From positions 1 to 64,000 of the forward strand of contig NZ_LRPC01000031.1 of NCBI RefSeq assembly GCF_001592965.1: a stretch of DNA of 64,000 nucleotides. Reading direction: 5' to 3'. A program made the translations under genes and the position numbers. Origin of the DNA: Roseivirga spongicola. GTDB lineage: Bacteria > Bacteroidota > Bacteroidia > Cytophagales > Cyclobacteriaceae. The notes below the pieces were generated by a model. That model was not told the origin of the DNA, did no database searches, and saw only the letters and a program-made list of their open reading frames with translations. Shown here piece after piece: positions 10,779-18,926 of this stretch (positions are counted from its first letter, which is position 1; each line of letters starts with the position of its first letter).

Positions 10779-11210
10779 ATGAACAATAGAAAAATATACA
10801 CTTTTGTACTGATAGCTGCGCTAGCCCTGTTCAGTCTTTCTTGCGATCCTGATGATCCTATGGAGCCGAGTTTACAAGAACTCGCTTTTGAGAAATTATC
10901 TGGCCAATGGACACTGGGTCAATTCGGAAGCATTAAAGTAGATGGTTCTAACGTAAGTGCGAACTATCCGGGCTTTGCCCTGTCTTTTGCTAATGGTACT
11001 TATACCACAACCAACGCTGGCGACTTGTTTAAAGCCAGTGGTACTTGGGAGTGGGCTGGTGAGTCTGCCGAAGTGGTTAACCTAGACGATGGCAAAGTGG
11101 TAAATATTAATTCACTGACTACCTCCAAGTTTGTGTTCAGCTTTACTAAGTCCGATGGGCCAGTAAGAGCTGGCTTGGCCGGTAACTATGTGATAACGGT
11201 AGAGAAGTAG
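10779..11210 (+). CDS. Small lipoprotein, possibly lipocalin-like
   Basis: Chosen start is the ATG at 10779, which gives a clean lipoprotein signal peptide (MNNRKIYTFVLIAALALFS then LSC-DPDDP). A longer reading from 10716 would translate the repeat hairpin and is unlikely. The mature part of about 120 residues begins LSGQWTLG and is rich in beta-type segments (FALSFANGTYTTT, SGTWEWAGESAEVV, NYVITVEK), resembling small lipocalin-like or DUF lipoproteins of Bacteroidota. It is predicted to sit in the outer membrane. No catalytic residues are recognised. It lies about 80 bp after the giant gene and ends at a strong terminator. Function unknown. Confidence 0.75.
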   Translation: MNNRKIYTFVLIAALALFSLSCDPDDPMEPSLQELAFEKLSGQWTLGQFGSIKVDGSNVSANYPGFALSFANGTYTTTNAGDLFKASGTWEWAGESAEVVNLDDGKVVNINSLTTSKFVFSFTKSDGPVRAGLAGNYVITVEK

Positions 11211-11232
11211 ACCGATAATTAGATTGTGAAGT

Positions 11233-11257
11233 AAAGGCTCCTTTTGGGAGCCTTTCT
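11233..11257. terminator. Bidirectional rho-independent terminator
   Basis: Stem aaaggctcc / ggagccttt with a 5-nt loop (ttttg), followed by a T-rich tract on the plus strand and flanked by A on the other side. It lies between the convergent lipoprotein gene and MFS gene. Confidence 0.8.
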
Positions 11258-11261
11258 TATT

Positions 11262-12530
11262 TTAATCAATCTCGGCTTCATTTGTAGAACTTCTTTCCTG
11301 TACTATTACAGGTTCATTCTGACTCTTCGGAACAAATCGCTTATTTCTAAACAGTACAATAATTGAAATAATAATCAAGGCTATGGAAAGGTAGAGAAAG
11401 CCTCCTGAGATTGAAGTAGCATTGATTACTGGCTGAAAAAGCAATGGAGATGCAAATTGCCCCATGAATAAAAAAGTAGTAAGAAAGCCCAAAATCTTTC
11501 CCCTGTTCTTTGAGTTAGCCAAGGTGACCAAACATAAGTTTGAGTTAGGCATTAGAAGGCCAGCGCCCAACCCAGATACAAAGAGGCCTGGAATGGTCAT
11601 GGCATAGCTGCTTGCATTGGAAATCATTAAATATCCAATACCCATCAATAAAAATGTAATGCCATAAATCTGGTAATGCGTAAGTCGAGATTTAATTCTA
11701 GGGAATAAAAAAGACATTAAACCGCCAACTAACATTACTACGGAAATGGCTAGCCCAGTAGCAGTATTGCCAACATCAGAAATTTCTTTCATTAAGAAAG
11801 GGACTTGAACAGGCATTAGGTAAAAAACGACCATTCCAAAGAAGGAGATTACATAAATAGTCCAAGCGGTTTTAGGAATTTTTAGGTCAGTGTTTGATCG
11901 ATTTTCATCGTTACTAATATCTAGCTCAGGCTCATTTAAGAACAGTAAAACCATAGGGATAGCCAAGGCAGCCAATAAGTAAATAGCAAACGGATATCGC
12001 CATCCAAGGTCAGCTAAGTATCCACCAAAGCTTATAAATACAGTCCCTGATAAAGCCATTATTCCTGCCTGTGTTCCAAGAAAAGACTTTCTTTCTTCAC
12101 CATCAAAGTAATCACCAATTAGAGCAATGGCAGTTGTCATAATGCCACCAACGGCAATGCCCAAGAAAATTCTACCAACTATAATCTCTCCAAGGGTATT
12201 CAAGTATAAACCCGAACTGCCTGCTAAGGCATATAGCCCTAGCATAGAAGCGAGAAGCTTAATTCTTCCAAATCTATCAATAAACCAACCCGAAAATGGC
12301 GATGTTAAGGCTATAGCCAAGCCCGGAATGGTGAGCACGAGTTTCACTAAAGTTTCTGCAGAAGGGTTGTCAGGGAAGGCTTTAGTCATCTCTGGTAATG
12401 AAGGAGCAATAGTGGCTCCTGCCATTACTGTCATCATACTGCAGAATAATATCGTAACCTTAACTAGGGGCTTGTTCAAATTGCTAGGCATTAAGCAGCA
12501 ACAACACCTAAAGTTTCGGTTTTGGTTCAA
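11262..12530 (-). CDS. MFS transporter, drug-efflux type
   Basis: A 12-TM major facilitator of about 409-422 residues in the inner membrane. After TM2 there is a clear motif A (GWFIDRFGRIKLL), and TM4-5 carry GRIFLGIAVGGIMTTAIALIGDY, as in proton-coupled drug exporters. The longest reading begins MNQNRNFRCCCCLMPSN; the second Met, at 12491, gives the usual short N-terminus before TM1 and is the likelier start. The C-terminal tail after TM12 is short and polar. It follows the DoxX-like gene by about 60 bp on the same strand. The substrate cannot be told from sequence. Confidence 0.85.
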   Translation of the reverse strand: MNQNRNFRCCCCLMPSNLNKPLVKVTILFCSMMTVMAGATIAPSLPEMTKAFPDNPSAETLVKLVLTIPGLAIALTSPFSGWFIDRFGRIKLLASMLGLYALAGSSGLYLNTLGEIIVGRIFLGIAVGGIMTTAIALIGDYFDGEERKSFLGTQAGIMALSGTVFISFGGYLADLGWRYPFAIYLLAALAIPMVLLFLNEPELDISNDENRSNTDLKIPKTAWTIYVISFFGMVVFYLMPVQVPFLMKEISDVGNTATGLAISVVMLVGGLMSFLFPRIKSRLTHYQIYGITFLLMGIGYLMISNASSYAMTIPGLFVSGLGAGLLMPNSNLCLVTLANSKNRGKILGFLTTFLFMGQFASPLLFQPVINATSISGGFLYLSIALIIISIIVLFRNKRFVPKSQNEPVIVQERSSTNEAEID

Positions 12531-12549
12531 CCGAAGGTTCTTTTAGTTC

Positions 12550-12897
12550 TTAGGTATAGAGCCACGCCCAGTATATGAGCAAAAGTTGAAGAGGTAGACG
12601 AATCCACAGTGCTACTCTATACCAGGTCTTTTTGCCTCTATAAGAAGTAAGCATATAAATGTTTGCAGGGAACACTCCAATTAGAGTAGCAATTATACCC
12701 CAAGCGCCAATACTTTGTGTTGAAGGGAATAGAACTAAAGCACCGAAAAGAGCTTCGAATAAGCCACTGAGGTAAACCAAAAACTTATGATAGGGGAGAT
12801 AGGGCGGCATAATTTTCATATACACCTTAGGTTTAATGAAGTGCATTATACCAGCCAAAATGTAGATGGCTCCCATTAAGATTTTACTAATATCCAT
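12550..12897 (-). CDS. DoxX-like integral membrane protein
   Basis: 115 residues with four hydrophobic segments and the DoxX-like pattern ILAGIMHFIKPKVYMKIMPPYLP ... LSGLFEALFGALVLFP. Small four-helix DoxX-like proteins sit in the inner membrane; some family members associate with redox or oxidoreductase systems, but no activity is established here. Its start overlaps the last base of the thioredoxin-like fragment at 12897, so the two are probably co-transcribed. Confidence 0.8.
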   Translation of the reverse strand: MDISKILMGAIYILAGIMHFIKPKVYMKIMPPYLPYHKFLVYLSGLFEALFGALVLFPSTQSIGAWGIIATLIGVFPANIYMLTSYRGKKTWYRVALWIRLPLQLLLIYWAWLYT

Positions 12898-13580
12898 TAC
12901 TTAAGAACTTCTTTGAGGCTCGATCGCTTTTTAACTAACTCCGGAATTTCTGCTATATCAGGATTAATTGCTAAGATTTCACCATCGGGGCTGATTAAAT
13001 AATAGAATGGAAGAAATACCACCCCAAGTTGCTCTAAAAATGGGTTTTCAAACTGCCCTTTAGCGTAAGCTTGTTTCCACGGGTAGTTCTTTTGACTGAG
13101 GTGCTTCATTGGAAGTTCTTTGTTCGGATCTATGGATACTGCTATGACTTCCAGCTTTCCATCTAGTTCCTCATATAGAGGCTGTAATTCTCCGAACCCT
13201 TTGGTGCATGGACCACACCAAGTAGCCCAAAAATCAATTAGAATGTATTGATCTGAAAAACTGTTTTGTGAGTACGTTTCACCTTCAAAGCTTTCAAAAG
13301 TGAAATTGGGGAATTGGTCTCCAGAGTTAATTCTTTCTTGTCTATCTAATGAGACTATAATAGACTTTAGTTCTAATGGGTCTAGTAAAGCAGTATCTAT
13401 TTGAGATAGCAACTGCCGAGATTGGTCGATGGTCACAAAATCGCTGGTAACTACTTCTGATGTTAGCTCTACTATGAATTGATTGTTTGGATAGAGGTGA
13501 GTAATTGAGTCCATGTATAAGAAGAGCTCGTTGCTCCTCAACTTCTCTTCATCTTCCATCACTACTTCCAAATCGCCCAA
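12897..13580 (-). CDS. C-terminal fragment: thioredoxin (TlpA/ResA-like) domain
   Basis: The thioredoxin fold lies in the last 140 residues, with FWATWCGPCTKG (active site WCGPC), AVSIDPNKE and a cis-Pro segment VVFLPFYYLI. Family members reduce or isomerise disulfides or mature cytochromes outside the cytoplasm. The only start close to the stop is TTG at 13580; the first ATG is at 13559. Either way the fragment has no signal peptide, so if expressed alone it would stay in the cytoplasm. Confidence 0.6.
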   Translation of the reverse strand: MGDLEVVMEDEEKLRSNELFLYMDSITHLYPNNQFIVELTSEVVTSDFVTIDQSRQLLSQIDTALLDPLELKSIIVSLDRQERINSGDQFPNFTFESFEGETYSQNSFSDQYILIDFWATWCGPCTKGFGELQPLYEELDGKLEVIAVSIDPNKELPMKHLSQKNYPWKQAYAKGQFENPFLEQLGVVFLPFYYLISPDGEILAINPDIAEIPELVKKRSSLKEVLK

Positions 13581-13583
13581 GAT

Positions 13584-13922
13584 TTATTCCATTAACCTGT
13601 TTGCTTCGCTGTTTACCTCTAGTAACCTTATAAAAGGCTCTTTGTATGCTGTTTTGAGGGTTATATCTTCATTGTCTAGAAAAAATGAAGCCGAATAGAT
13701 TCCGTCTGCTTTGTTTGTTATGGTTGCTCGTCTTACTTGATCAACCGAGCCTGTAAATTCGAATTCACCATTTTCAATTAATGTGCTATCTGAGATGTTT
13801 CCATAGCGAAGAAATACATAGCCTTCGTAATTCTCTATGGAGCCTTTTATTTTGAATTCTGGTTTAGATGTACAGGAGTAAATAAGTAGGGAGGCGAGAA
13901 GGATTAATACGGGTTTAGCCAT
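13584..13922 (-). CDS. N-terminal fragment: DUF4369-like lipoprotein
   Basis: 112 residues with signal MAKPVLILLASLLIYSC-TSKPEF (lipobox LIYSC) and a DUF4369-like domain containing NGEFEFTGSV and a FFLDNEDITL stretch. It ends at the premature TAA at 13584-13586. If translated it would be an outer-membrane or periplasm-facing lipoprotein without its redox domain. Confidence 0.6.
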   Translation of the reverse strand: MAKPVLILLASLLIYSCTSKPEFKIKGSIENYEGYVFLRYGNISDSTLIENGEFEFTGSVDQVRRATITNKADGIYSASFFLDNEDITLKTAYKEPFIRLLEVNSEANRLME

Positions 13923-13972
13923 AATTGCGTGGTTTGGTATAATTTAAGAATTACGAGAATGCTTTAAAAACA

Positions 13973-14004
13973 ATAGTCCGACCTGTTTGCACAAGTCGGA
14001 CTAT
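13973..14004 (-). terminator. Terminator of the M1 peptidase gene
   Basis: atagtccgac (13973-13982) pairs perfectly with gtcggactat (13995-14004); read on the minus strand the stem is followed by a T-rich run (ttgttttt). It lies just past the stop codon of the M1 peptidase. Confidence 0.8.
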
Positions 14005-14029
14005 TTATGTTTTTGAACTCGATGTTCGC

Positions 14030-15916
14030 TTACTTTTTATTGTCTAATGCTTCGGCTGTCCATGCATTATTTTCTCTGTTAACATCTGCCATTCTCTTTG
14101 AAGGATCAATTTCTATTGATGCTATTTCAGAAACAGGTTTGTTGATGCTAAACTCATACGTAGGGTGAGTCCAAGGCCAATCAGGGTGAACTACTCTCGG
14201 ATCGTTAGTTTCAGCAGGTTTTTCACCACGCATCATTCTTAGCGCCATGTAGTGCACTTCTTTAGTACCATCTTTATAGGTAACAACAACGTCCGTTGGC
14301 ATAGGCATTAGGCCTACTTTTTCTAAGGTAACTTTAGTTGAGTTACCCTCTCCAACAACGTTCTGAATACCATAATCGATTTTCTTGGTAGTGTAAACAA
14401 AGTACTCGTTGTACCAGTCTAGCTCTAAGCCAGAAACTCTTTCAAAAACTCTAAGTACATCATTTGGGTTAGGGTGCTTAAACTTCCAAGTATCAAAGTA
14501 CTCTAAAAGACCTTTGTCTAGAGCTTCTTCTCCAATTACATAGCCCAATTGGCTCATCCATACAGAACCTTTGCTGTAAGAAGCGGCACTGTAGGCTCCG
14601 TTTAGGTTGTAGTGGTCTCCGTGTGTGCTTAGTGGCTCTTCTACACCACTCATAGCAATTCTCAAATAACCACCGTTAGCAGCCATGCCTAGGTTTTCGA
14701 TAGTAGGTTCTTCTTCTTTTCCGTTAGCTCTTATGTGTCGTGAAATTCTGGCAGAAGCGTAAGAAGTAAAGCCTTCGTCCATCCAAGGAGTAAGCGCTTC
14801 ATTATTACCTAAAACACCATGGTACCAATCGTGCATAGCTTCGTGAATGGTTACACCTAGCAAGCTTCCTCTCATTCCGGTAATCATAGTAGACATTGGG
14901 TATTCCATACCACCGTCACCACCTTGAATTACGGAGAACTGCTTGTAAGGATATTGGCCAAAATGCTCATTAGCATACTCAAACGCTTGTTCTGCCAAAG
15001 GCATTAGCTCTTTCCAGTTTTTCTCGTTCTGGCCTTTTTGGTGGAAGAAGTGTAACACCATTCCATTATCCATGGTTAGTTTATCATGAACATAATCTGG
15101 ATCTGCCGCCCAAGCAAAGTCGTGAACATTAGGTGCTTTAAAGTGCCAAGTTAGTTTACCGTCTTTAACTTTTTTCTTCACGGTTTGACCAGCATCTTCA
15201 TAACCGTGGCCAATTTCTAGTGGATTTTGCAAGTAGCCAGTTCCACCAATTACATAATCTTTGTCTATTGAGATTTTAACATCGTAATCTCCCCAAATCC
15301 CATAGAATTCTCGGCCAATGTATTCATCGGCATGCCATCCTTGGTAATCATACTCAGCCAATTTAGGGAACCACTGGGTCATGGTGTAGCGAACACCCTC
15401 AGCGTTGTCTCTACCAGATCTTCTGATCTGAACAGGGACTTGTCCCTCAAAAGTCATGTCGAAAGTAACGGTTTGACCTGGTTGGATAGGCTTGGCTAAC
15501 TCAACCTCTAAAACTGTACCCTCTACTTCATACTTTACATCTTTTCCATCTTGCTTGAGAGAGAATATCTTCTGGTAGCCAATCTCGTCTTCAGAAAGCT
15601 TGGAAATTCTATCTCTTACCCTTCTGTCTGGGTCTTCTATGGTTCTAGAACGAACATCCATCATGCTTCCTGGCTGGAAAGCATTAAAGTAAAGATGGTA
15701 AAACACCTGATCTAAAACATCTGGAGAGTTGTTAGTATACTTGATCTTCTGGGTTCCTTGGAAGCGATTAGTATTCACATCCATGTCAATTTCCATGAAG
15801 TAGTTGGCATGTTGCTGCCATCGTTCACTGTCTTTTCTTGTAGCTTTTCCCTGAGCAAAAACCAGAGAAGTACTCAAAGAAAAGAGCACAACGAATGATA
15901 AAAGTCTTGTCCTCAT
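14030..15916 (-). CDS. M1 family zinc metallopeptidase (aminopeptidase N-like)
   Basis: 628 residues with a signal peptide (MRTRLLSFVVLFSLSTSLVFAQG), so exported. The gluzincin motif is present near residue 360: HEAMHDWYH, with the third zinc ligand in PWMDEGFTSY about 20 residues later. The upstream GGDGGMEYPMSTM takes the place of the M1 exopeptidase motif GxMEN, so a true aminopeptidase is likely but not certain. The N-terminal beta domain (FMEIDMDVNTNRFQGTQKI) is typical of M1. Probably periplasmic or surface protein degradation. It sits 76 bp after the HhH/barrel gene and has its own terminator. Confidence 0.9.
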   Translation of the reverse strand: MRTRLLSFVVLFSLSTSLVFAQGKATRKDSERWQQHANYFMEIDMDVNTNRFQGTQKIKYTNNSPDVLDQVFYHLYFNAFQPGSMMDVRSRTIEDPDRRVRDRISKLSEDEIGYQKIFSLKQDGKDVKYEVEGTVLEVELAKPIQPGQTVTFDMTFEGQVPVQIRRSGRDNAEGVRYTMTQWFPKLAEYDYQGWHADEYIGREFYGIWGDYDVKISIDKDYVIGGTGYLQNPLEIGHGYEDAGQTVKKKVKDGKLTWHFKAPNVHDFAWAADPDYVHDKLTMDNGMVLHFFHQKGQNEKNWKELMPLAEQAFEYANEHFGQYPYKQFSVIQGGDGGMEYPMSTMITGMRGSLLGVTIHEAMHDWYHGVLGNNEALTPWMDEGFTSYASARISRHIRANGKEEEPTIENLGMAANGGYLRIAMSGVEEPLSTHGDHYNLNGAYSAASYSKGSVWMSQLGYVIGEEALDKGLLEYFDTWKFKHPNPNDVLRVFERVSGLELDWYNEYFVYTTKKIDYGIQNVVGEGNSTKVTLEKVGLMPMPTDVVVTYKDGTKEVHYMALRMMRGEKPAETNDPRVVHPDWPWTHPTYEFSINKPVSEIASIEIDPSKRMADVNRENNAWTAEALDNKK

Positions 15917-15991
15917 TTCTTAAATTTTTAATAGTTCGGAAATTATCAAAGTTTGTCTACTGCGACAAATCAAATGGTTTAAAAGGCTAGA

Positions 15992-18067
15992 TTATCTGAT
16001 TTTATATCTAATCTGAAATTTAACATCAGTCCTTTTGTCTCCATCAATGGTTTCAAGACCTGTGCCAACTTCATCTCGGTCGTAAAATGAAGTTCTGGCC
16101 ACTCTAGCCCAAATGTCTATTTGTCGGTTTAGTTTATACTGAATCAATAAGTAATTTCTAATACCTTCTCCGCTGTAAGCGGGAATTGAAAAGGCGTAAA
16201 GTACATCTCGCTCATATGCATATTGTCTGTTGTTGGCTCCTTCAGTATCGAATATGGCAATGCGGCCACTGAAAACAAATTTTCCCGTAGAGTAGACAGC
16301 ATCTTGAATAAAAGCGTAGCCATCATTGAATTCATCTGTAATTCTGAAATCACTGAATTGAACACGAGACTTTAAGTTGAGTTGAGGCGTAATTCTGTAT
16401 TCGAGATTGGCTAACACTTGCTGCTTTGTTCCAGCTCGAACAACGGTAGAACCGTCTTCTGGATCTTCTGTGTTTTCTTCTCGAGATTTGTTTCTGTATT
16501 GAATATAAATCTTTACCGACCTCTGCGGAAAATAGTTTAAACGCAATAAATAGTCGTTGCCCTCAGAAGGTGTATTTACCCTAAATCTGAGCCAAGGAAA
16601 TTGGAAGGTATCGTAATAGGCTGTTAAAAAGAATTTACTATTTAAGGTGTATTTGAAGCCCCAGTAAATACCGCTTTCATTAATGTTTCGGCTACCTTCT
16701 GCAAATGAAGCGCCTCTCAGAGCATGAAAATCTCGAGCATAACTTCGGAACATCATTGCGAAATCTACCCTTGGAGATAAGGTTGAGGTGAAGCCGAAAA
16801 CACCACCAGTACCGCCACTTTTAGAAATACCACCTTCTCCAAAAAAACGGAACTGTCTAAGACTAAAGCTGGTATAAATGCTTGCGTTGTGATTAGATTT
16901 TCCTGAGAACTCAAACTGATTATAGGCTTGATTGCTTCGTTGGATAGGTAAACTATAACTATTGGAATTCAACACCATGCCGAATTGGGCTATTTCGCTC
17001 ATCTTAAAATGAAGGTTGGCGCCAAGCACAGTTTCAGCAATCTGCCTTTTGTTGGCTATTTCTGTGGGCGTTCTATGGAAACCGGTGGTTTGTATAGAAG
17101 AAAAATAATCTTCGAAAGACTCCTCGTCTTGCCTTATAGAAGCATCTTGTTTTAAGTGAGAAGCAAAGGCTGTGACTTCCATTTTCTCAGAAACATCATA
17201 GGTAACGGCAGTTCCCCTTAAAAAGCCTCCTTCAATAACTGAAGTATAGGGCTTGGCTCCAGTGTTTACCCTTTCCAAGGCATTAATAGTTTCCGATCCT
17301 TTTCCAACTCCAAACCCAGCTCCAAAAATTAAACCTTGTCCAAACTGAAGTTGATAGTCGCCTAAGATAATTTTCCTGAAGCCTTTATAGTTTTCAACCA
17401 TACCGTGAATAGACCAAAAGTCCATTCCAAATCTTTTAGTAGCCGGATCCCAAGTGAATTTTTCTCCAGCATCTAGCTCGGTTGTGAATCCAAAACTAAA
17501 GTCTCCACTTTTAGCAACTCTGTACCTAAGGTAGTGCTTGGCTGGGCCTCCAGCATAGCGGGTGTCGTCAGGCGATTCTGGTTCAGTATAACCTTCTTTC
17601 TCTTCTAGAGTTTGCTCAAAGCGATAAATGAAGTAGTTATTTCTTTCTGTAAGAATTCGCTGTAAAAGTGGCCTGTCGTCTTGGATAAACTCTTTAGAGT
17701 CTACCGAAACAAAAGGGGCTAATTTTTCTATTGTGTTGTAGTCGAAACCAGGAACCAACTGAAGCTCATAGACTGTGAGTAGCTTCCCGTTCTCAGTAAT
17801 GTAATTCTTTAAGGAATCTATCTGTGGGTCAGAAAGAATGTAAAGGCCTTTCAACTGATCTACAGAAGCTGAATTTAGGTTTACCGGGTTTTCATATAGC
17901 AGTAGTAAACGCTCGTATAAGTCTTCATAGTTGAGCGATTCATCCTGTAGGTTGAAGAGGTTTTCTATAAAACTTTGAAGGTCGAAGTTTTCATTTTGCT
18001 GAGCTTGAACTTGGTTTGTAAATGAAATACAACCAATGGTAAGCAGCGCTATGAAAGTACGTTTCAT
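15992..18067 (-). CDS. Helix-hairpin-helix domain plus outer-membrane beta-barrel protein
   Basis: 691 residues with a signal peptide (MKRTFIALLTIGCISFTNQVQAQ). Residues about 55-120 contain a ComEA-like tandem helix-hairpin-helix unit (VNLNSASVDQLKGLYILSD ... KLLTVYELQLVPGFDYNTI). From about residue 140 to the end are alternating amphipathic strands with aromatic residues, closing FQIRYKIR, as in an outer-membrane barrel; GDYQLQFGQGLIFGAGFGVG is a recognisable family segment. HhH units usually bind DNA; in a periplasmic N-terminus this suggests DNA handling, but that is inference. It overlaps the PorV-like gene by one base and lies in the lgt operon. Function unknown. Confidence 0.8.
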   Translation of the reverse strand: MKRTFIALLTIGCISFTNQVQAQQNENFDLQSFIENLFNLQDESLNYEDLYERLLLLYENPVNLNSASVDQLKGLYILSDPQIDSLKNYITENGKLLTVYELQLVPGFDYNTIEKLAPFVSVDSKEFIQDDRPLLQRILTERNNYFIYRFEQTLEEKEGYTEPESPDDTRYAGGPAKHYLRYRVAKSGDFSFGFTTELDAGEKFTWDPATKRFGMDFWSIHGMVENYKGFRKIILGDYQLQFGQGLIFGAGFGVGKGSETINALERVNTGAKPYTSVIEGGFLRGTAVTYDVSEKMEVTAFASHLKQDASIRQDEESFEDYFSSIQTTGFHRTPTEIANKRQIAETVLGANLHFKMSEIAQFGMVLNSNSYSLPIQRSNQAYNQFEFSGKSNHNASIYTSFSLRQFRFFGEGGISKSGGTGGVFGFTSTLSPRVDFAMMFRSYARDFHALRGASFAEGSRNINESGIYWGFKYTLNSKFFLTAYYDTFQFPWLRFRVNTPSEGNDYLLRLNYFPQRSVKIYIQYRNKSREENTEDPEDGSTVVRAGTKQQVLANLEYRITPQLNLKSRVQFSDFRITDEFNDGYAFIQDAVYSTGKFVFSGRIAIFDTEGANNRQYAYERDVLYAFSIPAYSGEGIRNYLLIQYKLNRQIDIWARVARTSFYDRDEVGTGLETIDGDKRTDVKFQIRYKIR

Positions 18068-18909
18068 TAGTCCTTAATCTGGTAGGTCAGACCAAAATTG
18101 TGTGTAGCACCAGTACTTCTGTTCGACCTGACAGCGTAGTCTATGGTGAACTTTCTAAACGTAAATCCGGCTCCGAAAGAATGTCGGTTGGTGAGGGTAG
18201 AGAAGCCTGTTCTTAGCCAGAGGTTTTCGATTAAGCTATAGGCAATACCTAGTCTCAAATCAGGGTCATCTTCTACATCTTTCTCTCCTTCTAGAAACAA
18301 GTTAAGGTTTTCATCAGGATGATAATTGAGAGCCAAGCGAATTATGGTAGGAACTCTTTCCTGACTTTCAGGAGCAATAACCGATTGAGTGAAATTGTAT
18401 ACATGGACTCCAAAGTTTAGCTCAGGAGTAAACTCTGCTAGTGCGCCCATTTCGGCTACAAATATCGATCTCTTTCCGAAGCCGTCTATATTGTATTGAA
18501 GAACATTGGCTTTAGCACCTAAAGCCATAATTCCTATTTGTTTAGCAAAGCCCAGGCTGGCCATTTGATTACTGAAAATTTCATCGCCAAAGCGATAAAC
18601 ACCAAAAGCAGCATTTCCCCATGGAGTTTCAGCATTGACACCAGTAACTACGGTATTAAAGGGTGCAAAGTTGAAAATGGTCTGATAAGATATTACTCCG
18701 CTTATTCCATTGTTTGCAGTGAGTCCTGCTGGATTATTGAATATAGACCATTCATTGGCTGTAGCAGAAGAAACACCACCCATTCCTATAGAGATTGGAC
18801 CCTTCGGAGGGACACCAGAAATTTGGCTAAAAGTCTGAGTCCAAATTCCGCAAAAAAGAAGAGCTGTGAGTGTTAGTATGCGCACATTCGAATATAAACA
18901 ATCTGCCAA
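18067..18909 (-). CDS. PorV/PorQ-like outer-membrane beta-barrel protein
   Basis: 280 residues. An N-terminal hydrophobic signal (LTLTALLFCGIWTQTFSQI) is followed by SIGMGGVSSATANEWSIFNN and PAGL, the typical opening of FadL/PorV/PorQ-type barrels in Bacteroidota, and the protein ends NFGLTYQIKD like a barrel strand. PorV is a T9SS outer-membrane component; here the resemblance is to the superfamily and does not prove secretion function. It is coupled to the HhH/barrel gene (shared base 18067) and lies 17 bp after the BamA-like gene, so the products probably act together in the outer membrane. Confidence 0.75.
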   Translation of the reverse strand: MADCLYSNVRILTLTALLFCGIWTQTFSQISGVPPKGPISIGMGGVSSATANEWSIFNNPAGLTANNGISGVISYQTIFNFAPFNTVVTGVNAETPWGNAAFGVYRFGDEIFSNQMASLGFAKQIGIMALGAKANVLQYNIDGFGKRSIFVAEMGALAEFTPELNFGVHVYNFTQSVIAPESQERVPTIIRLALNYHPDENLNLFLEGEKDVEDDPDLRLGIAYSLIENLWLRTGFSTLTNRHSFGAGFTFRKFTIDYAVRSNRSTGATHNFGLTYQIKD

Positions 18910-18926
18910 AGAAAAGGAGGGTTGTC

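Larger units (their letters stand above)
12897..13922 (-). pseudogene. TlpA-type thioredoxin lipoprotein split by one in-frame stop
   Basis: Two open frames lie in the same reading frame, separated by one TAA (13584-13586, minus strand) and two sense codons (ATC, TTG). The N-terminal piece is a lipoprotein with a DUF4369-like beta domain (FKIKGSIENYEGYVFLRYG); the C-terminal piece is a helical linker plus thioredoxin domain with WATWCGPC. Joined, they make about 341 residues with the standard DUF4369-linker-TlpA architecture of Bacteroidota periplasmic thioredoxins, reading ...ANRLME-stop-ILGDLEVVMEDEE. A single base change of a CAA, GAA or AAA codon would explain it. It could be a young pseudogene, a sequencing error or a read-through site. 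No frameshift is needed. Confidence 0.75.

Noticed and set aside
12127-12546. 139-residue plus-strand ORF opposite the MFS gene
   Set aside because: Antisense to a clear MFS coding region; low complexity and no family features.
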